Of a stretch of 9,117 nt of DNA, positions 1 through 5,928 are shown in pieces (position 1 is the stretch's first letter; each line of letters starts with the position of its first letter). The stretch is from assembly GCA_910587875.1 (NCBI GenBank), contig CAJUOD010000020.1:21944-31060 (forward strand), given 5' to 3'. This DNA comes from an uncultured Oscillibacter sp. (GTDB taxonomy: Bacteria > Bacillota > Clostridia > Oscillospirales > Oscillospiraceae). Below the pieces are notes generated by a model. The model did not search any database. It saw only the letters and a list, made by a program, of their open reading frames with translations, and had not been told where the DNA came from. A program made the translations under genes and the position numbers.

Positions 1-1
1 G

Positions 2-256
2 GTGGAGGAGACCCTGGACCGGGACCGGCTCCGGGCCGTCCAGACGCCCCAGGTCTTTGAGGCCGGCCTCTTGAAGGCCGCCCTCCAGTCCGCCCTGGAG
101 CAGGAGGCCCCCGTCACCGACGACGCCTCCGCCGTGGAGCGGCTGGGGAAAGTGGTCTTCCTGGTGGAGGGCGAGGAGGAGAACCTGAAAATCACCACGC
201 CCATGGACCTGATCCTGGCGGAGGCCATCGTGAAGGCCCGGGAGGAAGGACGATGA
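2..256 (+). CDS. ispD: IspD, 2-C-methyl-D-erythritol 4-phosphate cytidylyltransferase (C-terminal part; 5' end outside window)
   Basis: This is the last 84 residues of IspD, the cytosolic MEP-pathway enzyme that joins CTP and 2-C-methyl-D-erythritol 4-phosphate to give CDP-methylerythritol and pyrophosphate. Visible family motifs, numbered within the fragment, are TPQ at 15-17, the VTDDAS block at 38-43 with Glu46, and the N-x-KITTP-x-DL block at 61-70, which contains the conserved Lys63 near the substrate. The full protein is usually about 230 residues, so roughly two thirds lies upstream. The GTG at position 2 is an internal valine codon, not a start, because the family alignment clearly continues upstream. 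The stop overlaps the ispF start by four bases (ATGA), so the two genes are translationally coupled. IspE, the step between them, is not in the window. Identification is very secure. Confidence 0.95.
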   Translation: MEETLDRDRLRAVQTPQVFEAGLLKAALQSALEQEAPVTDDASAVERLGKVVFLVEGEEENLKITTPMDLILAEAIVKAREEGR

Positions 257-741
257 CGAATCTGCGGATAGGCCACGGCTACGACGTGCATCGCCTGACC
301 GAGGGCCGAAAGCTGATTTTGGGCGGTGTGGAGATTCCCTGGGAAAAGGGCCTTTTGGGCCACTCCGACGCCGACGTGCTGGTCCACGCCGTCATGGACG
401 CCCTGGCGGGCGCCGCCCGGCTGGGGGACATCGGGAAGCTGTTCCCGGACACGGACCCAGCCTACAAGGACATTTCCAGCCTGAAGCTGCTGGGGGAGGT
501 GGGTCGTCTCCTGAGGGAGAAGGGCTTCGCCGTGGTGAATATCGACGCGGTCCTGCTGGCCCAGGCGCCGAAGGTCGCCCCCTACAGGGCACAAATGTCG
601 GAGAACATCGCCGCCGCCCTGGGCATCGAGGCGGAACAGGTCAACGTCAAGGCCACCACCGAGGAGGGCCTGGGCTTCACCGGGGACGGCTCCGGCATGG
701 CGGCCCACGCCGTGGCGCTGGTGGAACGCCTCCGCCCCTGA
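253..741 (+). CDS. ispF: IspF, 2-C-methyl-D-erythritol 2,4-cyclodiphosphate synthase
   Basis: IspF cyclises CDP-methylerythritol 2-phosphate to methylerythritol 2,4-cyclodiphosphate with release of CMP, in the cytosolic MEP pathway to IPP and DMAPP. The family acts as a homotrimer with a metal at each active site. At 162 residues it has the normal single-domain length and is not an IspDF fusion. The N-terminal GHGYDVHRL motif supplies the metal ligands Asp11 and His13, and His45 in the HSDADVLVH segment is the third ligand. The LGDIGKLFPDTD block (57-68) and the C-terminal NVKATTEEGLGFTG block are diagnostic. The ATG overlaps the ispD stop, and a GGAGG at 241-245 sits 7 bases upstream. A hairpin follows the stop and probably ends the transcript. 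Confidence 0.97.
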   Translation: MTNLRIGHGYDVHRLTEGRKLILGGVEIPWEKGLLGHSDADVLVHAVMDALAGAARLGDIGKLFPDTDPAYKDISSLKLLGEVGRLLREKGFAVVNIDAVLLAQAPKVAPYRAQMSENIAAALGIEAEQVNVKATTEEGLGFTGDGSGMAAHAVALVERLRP

Positions 742-766
742 ACGCATATGCTCCTGACAGTACCCG

Positions 767-793
767 ACGCTCCGCCCTCCGGCGGGGCGTTTT
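767..793 (+). terminator. Probable Rho-independent terminator after ispF
   Basis: A 10-bp GC-rich stem (767-776 with 781-790, one T-G wobble) closes a CTCC loop and runs into a short TTTT at 790-793. It begins 25 bases after the ispF stop and ahead of a separately started gene. The T run is short, so termination may be incomplete. Confidence 0.6.
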
Positions 794-799
794 CGCGCC

Positions 800-828
800 C
801 TGGCACCTTTCGCTTCCAGCCCCATAGT
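800..828 (+). promoter_or_regulatory. Candidate sigma-A-type promoter for the DUF3343 / desulfurase pair
   Basis: CTGGCA at 800-805 (4 of 6 matches to TTGACA) and CATAGT at 823-828 (4 of 6 matches to TATAAT) are separated by exactly 17 bp, just after the ispF terminator. Transcription would start near 835, leaving a leader of about 18 bases before the GTG at 853. Both boxes are weak, so this is a tentative call based on spacing and position. Confidence 0.35.
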
Positions 829-833
829 ATGGG
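821..833. repeat. 13-bp perfect palindrome overlapping the candidate -10
   Basis: CCCATA at 821-826 and TATGGG at 828-833 are perfect inverted arms around a single central G. The palindrome covers the candidate -10 box at 823-828 and ends 7 bases before the ribosome binding site. The position suits a repressor operator or a small mRNA hairpin. It could also be chance in a short gap. Confidence 0.35.
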
Positions 834-839
834 AGAGAA

Positions 840-845
840 AGGAGG
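840..845 (+). promoter_or_regulatory. Ribosome binding site deciding the GTG start at 853
   Basis: A perfect AGGAGG ends 7 bases before the GTG at 853. In-frame ATGs at 748 (before the terminator hairpin) and 829 lack any such site, and GTG at 847 is too close. This favours 853. Confidence 0.75.
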
Positions 846-852
846 AGTGTTT

Positions 853-1104
853 GTGGAGCACTATATCATCCTGGCCCGCTCCGTGACCTACGCCCAGCGG
901 ATGCAGAAGTCCCTGGGCCGGGCGGGCATTCGCTGCCATATCTTCCGGCCTCCCAGAGACCTGACGGATGTTGGCTGCGCCTACGCCGTGCGCGTAGCGG
1001 TTTCCGATCTGCCGGAGGCCCTGACCGCCCTCCACAGGGACGGCCTGGACCCCGTTCAAATATTTTTATTCCAAAGAGGGCTGTACCAGGAGGTGGAGGC
1101 ATGA
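853..1104 (+). CDS. DUF3343 family protein (putative Se/S carrier-like)
   Basis: This small cytosolic protein of 83 residues starts at GTG 853, chosen from the perfect AGGAGG 7 bases upstream. It matches the DUF3343 pattern: a short beta-alpha-beta fold starting HYIILARSVTYAQRM, a middle segment with IRCHIFRPPRDL, and a conserved Gly-Cys (Gly41-Cys42) before YAVRV. Cys42 corresponds to the conserved cysteine behind the family's 'putative Se/S carrier' label. Cys28 is a second cysteine. The stop overlaps the start of a class V aminotransferase by ATGA. That partner supports a role in accepting or presenting persulfide or selenide sulfur from a desulfurase, but this is inference and no member is known to me to be biochemically proven. 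No selD, yedF or other selenium gene is visible here. Family recognition is good; function is uncertain. Confidence 0.8.
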   Translation: MEHYIILARSVTYAQRMQKSLGRAGIRCHIFRPPRDLTDVGCAYAVRVAVSDLPEALTALHRDGLDPVQIFLFQRGLYQEVEA

Positions 1105-2234
1105 TCTATTTCGACAGCGCGGCCACCAGCTTCCAGAAGCCCGCTTCCGTCGCCGCCGCCATGTGGGAGGCCCTGGCCTCCATGAGCTCGCCGGGGCGGG
1201 GGGGCTATCCTGCCGCCGCCCATGCCGCCGATACGGCCTTTCAGTGCCGCTCGGAGCTGGCGGAGCTGTTCGGTCTGAAGAACCCGGAGCAGGTGGTCTT
1301 TACCCTCAACGCCACCCATGCCCTGAACATCGCCATCAAGAGCTTAGTCCCGCCGGGGGGGAGGGCGGTCATCTCCGGCTATGAGCACAACGCCGTCACC
1401 CGGCCCCTGGAGGCCCTGGGGGCGAAGGTTTCCATCGCCGCCGCCCCGCTCTTCGAGCCGGAGGCCGTGACGGCGGCCTTTGACCGCCTCATCGTCCCCG
1501 GTACCGACGCCGTGATCTGCAGCCATGTCTCCAATGTCTTCGGCTTTATCCAGCCGGTGGAGGAGATTGCCGCCGTCTGCCGGAGCCGGGGCGTGCCCTT
1601 CATCATCGACGCCTCCCAGTCCGCCGGGGTTCTGCCCCTGGACATGGGGGCCCTGGGCGCGGCCTTCATCGCCATGCCGGGGCACAAGGGGCTCTACGGC
1701 CCCCAGGGCACCGGCGTGCTGCTCTGCCGGGAGGGCGTTCCCGCCCGGCCCCTCCTGGAGGGGGGCACCGGAAGCCAGTCCATCCGGCAGACGATGCCGG
1801 ACTTCCTGCCGGACCGCCTGGAGGCCGGGACGCTGAACATGCCTGGAATCGCGGGGCTGCTGGCCGGCGTCCGCTATGTCCGCCGGGGAGGCCTGGATAA
1901 AATCCTGGCCCACGAAAGGCACCTGACCCAGATGGTTGTCCAGGGCCTGGAGTCCATGCCGGGCCTGCGGCTCTTCGCCGACCCGGGCCTCCGACACCAG
2001 ACGGGAGTCCTGTCCCTGACGGCCGAGGGCATGGACGTGGAGACCATCGGCTCCGCCCTGGCGGAGCGGGGATTCGCCGTTCGGACGGGCATCCACTGCG
2101 CCCCCTGCGCCCACCGCACGGCAGGGACGCTGAACACCGGCACCGTCCGCGTCAGCTTCTCGGATTTCAACACGCCGGAGGAGGCGGCCCGGCTGATCCG
2201 GGCGTTCTACGGGGTCCTGGGGAGGGCTTTCTGA
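1101..2234 (+). CDS. Class V aminotransferase, cysteine-desulfurase-like (TIGR01977 / EF2568-type)
   Basis: This 377-residue cytosolic PLP enzyme belongs to the class V (NifS/SufS-like) fold, in the branch with a shortened N-terminus that begins directly at MIYFDSAATS. Visible active-site features are the NATHALN block (70-76), His96 in EHNAV (stacks on PLP in relatives), Asp170 and Gln173 in the DASQSAG segment (cofactor contacts), and the Schiff-base Lys196 in PGHKG. The C-terminal RTGIHCAPCAH segment puts Cys333 at the SufS-type catalytic cysteine position, with a second cysteine, Cys336. Family logic predicts removal of S or Se from cysteine or selenocysteine to give alanine, but the physiological acceptor of this clade is not established. 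AGGAGG at 1088-1093 precedes the ATG, which overlaps the DUF3343 stop, so the two proteins are probably partners. It is not a clear IscS or SufS, as there is no IscU or SufU nearby. Confidence 0.88.
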   Translation: MIYFDSAATSFQKPASVAAAMWEALASMSSPGRGGYPAAAHAADTAFQCRSELAELFGLKNPEQVVFTLNATHALNIAIKSLVPPGGRAVISGYEHNAVTRPLEALGAKVSIAAAPLFEPEAVTAAFDRLIVPGTDAVICSHVSNVFGFIQPVEEIAAVCRSRGVPFIIDASQSAGVLPLDMGALGAAFIAMPGHKGLYGPQGTGVLLCREGVPARPLLEGGTGSQSIRQTMPDFLPDRLEAGTLNMPGIAGLLAGVRYVRRGGLDKILAHERHLTQMVVQGLESMPGLRLFADPGLRHQTGVLSLTAEGMDVETIGSALAERGFAVRTGIHCAPCAHRTAGTLNTGTVRVSFSDFNTPEEAARLIRAFYGVLGRAF

Positions 2235-2268
2235 ACAGACCGTGAATTTTCCGGTAATTTTCCCGTGG

Positions 2269-2286
2269 TTTACCTTGCTTTTTACC
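2269..2286. repeat. Direct TTTACC repeat flanking the -35 box of the cdaA promoter
   Basis: TTTACC occurs at 2269-2274 and again at 2281-2286, exactly flanking the TTGCTT hexamer at 2275-2280, a 12-bp period. The placement would suit a regulator touching one DNA face around the -35. Chance is quite possible, because the whole patch is T-rich. Confidence 0.3.
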
Positions 2287-2303
2287 GCCGGGTTCTATAT
2301 AAT
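2275..2303 (+). promoter_or_regulatory. Sigma-A-type promoter upstream of cdaA
   Basis: TTGCTT (2275-2280) and a perfect TATAAT (2298-2303) are 17 bp apart, in a distinctly AT-rich island within GC-rich DNA. Transcription would start near 2310, giving a leader of about 78 bases before cdaA. It is the strongest promoter candidate in the window and the only clear one ahead of the ten genes from cdaA to priA. A 5-bp inverted repeat (CTATA 2295-2299, TATAG 2305-2309) surrounds the -10. Confidence 0.7.
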
Positions 2304-2387
2304 CTATAGTATTCATGACCTGACGCCCCTCTCGGCGGAAACAGCCGCTCTCCCGGCGGCGCAGAGGAAAGGGATGACGACGTAGAA

Positions 2388-3260
2388 ATGAATGTGACGC
2401 TGACGGAGCTGTTCGCTACCATCGGGCGGTATCTGCTGACCATCGAGGTCTCGGATATCCTGGATATCGCCATCATGGCGTTCGCGCTCTTTAAGGTGCT
2501 GACTCTGGTGCAGACCACCAAGGCCGCCAGCCTCCTGAAGGGGCTGTTTGTGTTCCTGGCGGCGCTGCTTTTGAGCTACCTGTTCGGGCTCAACGGTATC
2601 TACTACCTGCTGAGCCGCATGGTGGAGGTGGGCGTGCTGGCCCTCATCATCCTCTTCCAGCCGGAGATCCGCCGGATTCTGGAGGAGATGGGGAGTCGCC
2701 GCATCCTGGCCCTCTTCTCCCGGGCGGAGAACGCCAGCGCCCTGGAGCAGACCATCGAGCAGACCGTGCTGGCCTGCTCCGAGATGTCCCAGTCCCGCAC
2801 GGGCGCGCTGATCGTCTTCGAGCGGGAGATCCTGCTGGACGATATGGTCCGCAGCGGCACGGTGCTGGACGCGTCGGTGTCCAGCGAGCTTTTGAAAAAC
2901 ATCTTCTTCGTGAAAGCGCCCATGCACGACGGGGCGGTCATCGTCCGCCACGGGCGGGTGCTGGGGGCGGGCTGCATGCTCCCCTTGAGCAAGAACGTGA
3001 ACCTGTCCCGGGACCTGGGAATGCGCCACCGGGCCGGCATCGGCATGAGCGAGAACTCCGACGCGGTGGTGGTCATCGTGTCGGAGGAGACCGGCTCCAT
3101 CTCCGTGGCCACCGGCGGGATGCTGAAACGGCACCTGAAGCCGGAGACCCTGGATAACCTCCTGCGGAACGAGCTGCTTCCGCAGGAGGAGGCCGAGACG
3201 GACAAGCAGAAATTCAGCCTGACGGGCCTGCTGCGCTCCAGGAAGGACGGAGGTGCGTAA
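2388..3260 (+). CDS. cdaA: CdaA, membrane diadenylate cyclase (c-di-AMP synthase)
   Basis: CdaA (also DacA or YbbP) condenses two ATP into the second messenger cyclic di-AMP, which controls potassium and osmolyte transport and wall homeostasis in Firmicutes. The 290-residue length is normal, perhaps slightly long at the C-terminus. Three hydrophobic helices (about 24-41, 50-66 and 70-90) anchor it. They are followed by a linker and the DAC (DisA_N) domain with the two signature motifs, DGA at 181-183 (in MHDGAVIV) and RHR at 213-215 (in GMRHRAG). The start at MNVTLTELF fits the family. The nearest purine-rich site, 2363-2373, is 14 bases upstream, longer than ideal, and a tiny ATG-to-TAG reading frame (2374-2385) lies in between. 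cdaR follows immediately. The usual third gene, glmM, is absent. Identification is very secure. Confidence 0.96.
   Translation: MNVTLTELFATIGRYLLTIEVSDILDIAIMAFALFKVLTLVQTTKAASLLKGLFVFLAALLLSYLFGLNGIYYLLSRMVEVGVLALIILFQPEIRRILEEMGSRRILALFSRAENASALEQTIEQTVLACSEMSQSRTGALIVFEREILLDDMVRSGTVLDASVSSELLKNIFFVKAPMHDGAVIVRHGRVLGAGCMLPLSKNVNLSRDLGMRHRAGIGMSENSDAVVVIVSEETGSISVATGGMLKRHLKPETLDNLLRNELLPQEEAETDKQKFSLTGLLRSRKDGGA
3249..3253 (+). promoter_or_regulatory. Ribosome binding site favouring the GTG start of cdaR at 3262
   Basis: GGAGG at 3249-3253 lies 8 bases before GTG 3262. The alternative in-frame GTG at 3253 overlaps this site but could use AGGAAGGA at 3240-3247, 5 bases upstream. The two starts differ by three residues only. 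Confidence 0.55.
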
Positions 3261-3261
3261 G

Positions 3262-4653
3262 GTGGAAAACGAAAAAACGGGACGCCGCAGGGTTGTCTAT
3301 GTGCTGCTGTCCATCCTGGTGGCCGCCGGTATCTGGCTCTACGCCGACCTGACCAGCGGCCCCAACGGCACGCCGCAGACCAAGACCCGGGAGTTTTTGG
3401 AGATTCCCATTGAGTACCTGTATGAGAACAACCTGACGGACCGGGGCTTGATGCTGGTGGAAAACGGCACGGACTTCACCGTGGACCTGACGCTGAAGGG
3501 CACCCGCTGGAACATCTGCAGCCTGGACCGCTCCCAGATCCGGGTCACCGCCAGCCTGATGGACATCACCAGCGCCGGGACGCAGCGGGTGAACTACAAT
3601 GTCAGTTTTACAAACCCGAAATTCCGGAACAACGCCAACGCCATCCAGCGGGAAAACGCCAGCTTCGGCATGGCGACGGTAAACATCAGCGAACTCTACA
3701 GCCGGACCATCGACGTGAGCTGCGAGCTGGTGGGCGGCGTGGCGGACACCTATTCCGCCGGGCAGGTGGAGCTCTCCCACACGGAGGTGGAGGTCCGGGG
3801 CCTCCAGGAGGACATCAACCCCATCAGCTACGCCAAGGTGACTCTGGACATCGGCGCCAACGCGGTGGAGACGGTGACCCGGGACCTGGAGATTCAGTAC
3901 TACGACAAAAACGGCCAGCTTTTGGACAAGTCGGGCATTTACTCCTCGGTGGAGAACGTTCGGGCCACCCTGCCGGTGTTTGTCACCAAGGAACTGCACC
4001 TGGCGGTGGACTTCATCGACGCCCCTGGGTGCCGCGCCCGGAACACGGAGTACGTCATCGAACCCCAGACCATCGCCGTTACCGGGGACGCCACCAAGCT
4101 CAAGGGCGTGGAGACCTTGAAGCTGAACCCCGCCTATAATCTTCTGGAGCTGGGCACCACGGCCTCGGAGAACTACACCACGACGAACTATCCCATTATC
4201 CTGCCGGAGGGCTGCACAAACGTCAGCGGCGTCACCCGGGCCGCCCTGCGCATCCGGTTCAAGGACATGACCAGCGCGACGATTACCACGGAAAACATCT
4301 CCTGGCTGGACCTGCCGGAGGGGAAGCGCGTGGAGCTGCTGACGGACAGCCTGGCGGTGAAGGTCTTCGGCACGGAGGCGGACGTTTCCGCCCTGACGGG
4401 AGAGGACATCGCCGTGACGGTGGACCTGGGCGACTACTCCGCCGCCTCGGGCACCTATACCATCCCCGCCGAGGTGACGGTGAACAAGGGCGACGTGGGC
4501 ATCAGCGGACTGTATCAGATTCAGGTCACCATCCGGGAGGGCGGCGAGGAGCCGCCGCTGGAAGATGAGGCAAAACCGGAGGACGTGGAGGCCAGCGCCC
4601 CCGTTGGAGACGAAACGGAGGGAGGAAGCCATGACACAGATCGCAACGGTTGA
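3262..4653 (+). CDS. cdaR: CdaR, YbbR-domain regulator of CdaA
   Basis: This 463-residue protein (466 if GTG 3253 is used) is the YbbR-domain partner that binds and modulates the membrane cyclase CdaA. A positively charged N-terminus (GRRR at 7-10) precedes one hydrophobic helix (about 11-28, ending in AAGIWLYADL). This gives an anchored protein whose remainder lies outside the membrane. The body is almost all beta-strand-like and holds several YbbR-type repeats, seen as recurring 'TVDLTLKGT', 'EVEVRGLQED', 'IAVTGDATKL' and 'AVKVFGTEAD' segments, suggesting four copies, as in the B. subtilis family member. The last 40 or so residues are acidic, Pro/Glu-rich and probably disordered. The end of this tail is encoded by DNA shared with the next gene (23-base overlap). 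It starts one base after the cdaA stop, so it is translationally coupled. Confidence 0.9.
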   Translation: MENEKTGRRRVVYVLLSILVAAGIWLYADLTSGPNGTPQTKTREFLEIPIEYLYENNLTDRGLMLVENGTDFTVDLTLKGTRWNICSLDRSQIRVTASLMDITSAGTQRVNYNVSFTNPKFRNNANAIQRENASFGMATVNISELYSRTIDVSCELVGGVADTYSAGQVELSHTEVEVRGLQEDINPISYAKVTLDIGANAVETVTRDLEIQYYDKNGQLLDKSGIYSSVENVRATLPVFVTKELHLAVDFIDAPGCRARNTEYVIEPQTIAVTGDATKLKGVETLKLNPAYNLLELGTTASENYTTTNYPIILPEGCTNVSGVTRAALRIRFKDMTSATITTENISWLDLPEGKRVELLTDSLAVKVFGTEADVSALTGEDIAVTVDLGDYSAASGTYTIPAEVTVNKGDVGISGLYQIQVTIREGGEEPPLEDEAKPEDVEASAPVGDETEGGSHDTDRNG

Positions 4654-5041
4654 GAGAATCCTGGACGCCGGGCACGCCGAGATCTCGGTTCCCCGGAAGT
4701 CCGCCTGCGGACACGACTGTGAGGAGTGCGCAGGCTGCGGCGTCACCGGCGCGGCGGTCCACGCCCGGGCGCGGAACCCCATCGGGGCCGCTCCGGGGCA
4801 GAAGGTCGTGGTGGAGAGCAGCACGAAGAAGATGCTCCGCATCGTGGCCCTGGTCTACCTGATCCCCGTGGCGCTGTTCTTCCTGGGCTACTTCCTGGCC
4901 ATGGCGGTGACCGCCAGCGTGGCGGTTCAGTACACCGCCGCCGCCGCGGGCTTCGTCCTGGGTATCCTGGGGGCCATCGGCTATGACCGCCGCCTCCGGG
5001 CCAGGGGCGGGCTGTCCTTCACCATCGTCCGGCTGTTCTGA
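4631..5041 (+). CDS. RseC/MucC-like (SoxR-reducing system) membrane protein
   Basis: This is a 136-residue protein starting at ATG 4631 with GGAGG at 4621-4625. It has the RseC/MucC layout: an N-terminal cytosolic domain with a cysteine cluster Cys26-x3-Cys30-x2-Cys33-x2-Cys36, a small beta-like segment (VHARARNPIGAAPGQKVVVE), and two membrane helices (about 69-92 and 97-117) followed by a short basic tail. In proteobacteria RseC acts with the Rnf-like reducing system for SoxR and on the RseA/RseB sigma-E pathway. In clostridia relatives often sit near rnf or redox genes, and their role is not settled. The four cysteines could hold an Fe-S cluster or zinc. The gene begins inside the end of cdaR (23-base overlap) and its stop overlaps the next start (TGATG), so it is built into this operon. 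The family call is good; function is uncertain. Confidence 0.83.
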   Translation: MTQIATVERILDAGHAEISVPRKSACGHDCEECAGCGVTGAAVHARARNPIGAAPGQKVVVESSTKKMLRIVALVYLIPVALFFLGYFLAMAVTASVAVQYTAAAAGFVLGILGAIGYDRRLRARGGLSFTIVRLF

Positions 5042-5928
5042 TGTTCGGCTACGTCAGGCCGCCTCAGGATTTGCCGGAGGAGGAGCTGAAGCGCTTCGGC
5101 CGGGCCTACTGCGGCCTCTGCCACGTCCTGGGGGAGCGCTACGGGACGGCGGCCCGGTTCATCCTGAACTACGACTTTACCTTTCTGGCCATCCTCCTTT
5201 CGGAGAGGGAAGAGGGGCCCGTTCACCACGGGCGCTGCGCCGCCCACCCCGTCCACGGGCGGGAGCGGCTGGAGACCACCCCGGCCCTGGCCCTGGCGGC
5301 GGACGAGAGCGTGATTTTAGCCTATTGGCAGGCCCGGGACGGCGTGGAGGACCACGATACGCTCCACGGCCTGAAGTACCGGGGAGCCTCCGCCGTCTTG
5401 GAGCGGGCCTATCGGAAGGCAGCCCAGGCCCGTCCGGAGTTTGACGCGTCCACCCGCCGCCAGCTGGACCTGCTGGCGGCACTGGAGCGGGAGAACTGCC
5501 CGTCCATGGACCGGGCGGCGGATACCTTCGCCGTACTGCTGCAAGGCGCCGCCCAGGCGGTGGACGAGCCGGTCCGGCGGCGGGTGCTGGAGCAGATCCT
5601 TTACCACCTGGGCCGCTGGGTCTACCTGGTGGACGCGGCGGACGACCTGAAAAAGGACGCCGCCTCAGGGAACTACAATCCGGTGGCCCTGCGCTATGGG
5701 CTGACGGAGGGCGTCTGGACGGAGGAGGCCCGGCAGGGCTTCGCCGCCACCCTGGACCACTCCATCCACATGATGGCCACCGCCTTTGAGCTGTGGGACT
5801 TCGGCGTCTGGACGCCGGTTTTGGAATCCACCCTCTATACCGGCCTTTTCCGCGTGGGAAAGGCGGTGCTGGACGGCACCTTCCGGGGCGGGGGAAACAA
5901 GAGAGAAACGCAGGAGAGAAGCACATGA
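5041..5928 (+). CDS. DUF5685 family protein (unknown function)
   Basis: This 295-residue protein has no signal peptide or clear membrane helix and is predicted largely helical. It begins MFGYVRP, typical of the DUF5685 family I recognise from clostridia. Visible features are a possible metal site, Cys24-x2-Cys27 (in YCGLC) with Cys65-x2-His68-Pro69, and an Asp-rich block Asp198-x2-Asp201-Asp202-x3-Asp206 followed by GNYNP (210-214). The Asp block, in an all-helical protein of about 300 residues, loosely recalls Asp-rich metal-diphosphate sites of isoprenoid synthase folds; this is speculation. There is no recognisable ribosome binding site. The ATG shares its A with the rseC-like stop (TGATG), implying reinitiation. 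Its own stop overlaps the J-protein ATG. The fixed coupling suggests work with that chaperone-like protein. Function is unknown. Confidence 0.8.
   Translation: MFGYVRPPQDLPEEELKRFGRAYCGLCHVLGERYGTAARFILNYDFTFLAILLSEREEGPVHHGRCAAHPVHGRERLETTPALALAADESVILAYWQARDGVEDHDTLHGLKYRGASAVLERAYRKAAQARPEFDASTRRQLDLLAALERENCPSMDRAADTFAVLLQGAAQAVDEPVRRRVLEQILYHLGRWVYLVDAADDLKKDAASGNYNPVALRYGLTEGVWTEEARQGFAATLDHSIHMMATAFELWDFGVWTPVLESTLYTGLFRVGKAVLDGTFRGGGNKRETQERST

Noticed and set aside
748..852. Extended N-terminus for the DUF3343 protein from ATG 748 or 829
   Set aside because: The longer start would run through the terminator hairpin and lacks a ribosome site; the family begins near HYIILARS.
1344..2114. 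256-codon minus-strand frame opposite the desulfurase-like gene
   Set aside because: Low-complexity Gly/Gln/His/Pro composition and no recognisable domain; a shadow of the + strand gene.
2239..2274. Terminator after the desulfurase-like gene
   Set aside because: Only 4-5 bp stems (ACCG/CGGT, GGTAA/TTACC) with AT-rich loops; no stable hairpin followed by a T run, so read-through into cdaA cannot be excluded.
2310..2387. Riboswitch (for example the c-di-AMP ydaO type) in the cdaA leader
   Set aside because: The leader is only about 78 bases, and no conserved pairing pattern or motif of a known riboswitch was seen.
3214..4842. 542-codon open frame on the minus strand opposite cdaR
   Set aside because: It lies antisense to a well-supported gene, has His/Gly/Val/Gln-rich shadow composition with no family motif, and arises from GC-rich codon bias.
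5177..5926. 249-codon minus-strand frame opposite DUF5685
   Set aside because: Extreme Pro/Arg/Gly/Ser composition without domain features; a shadow frame.
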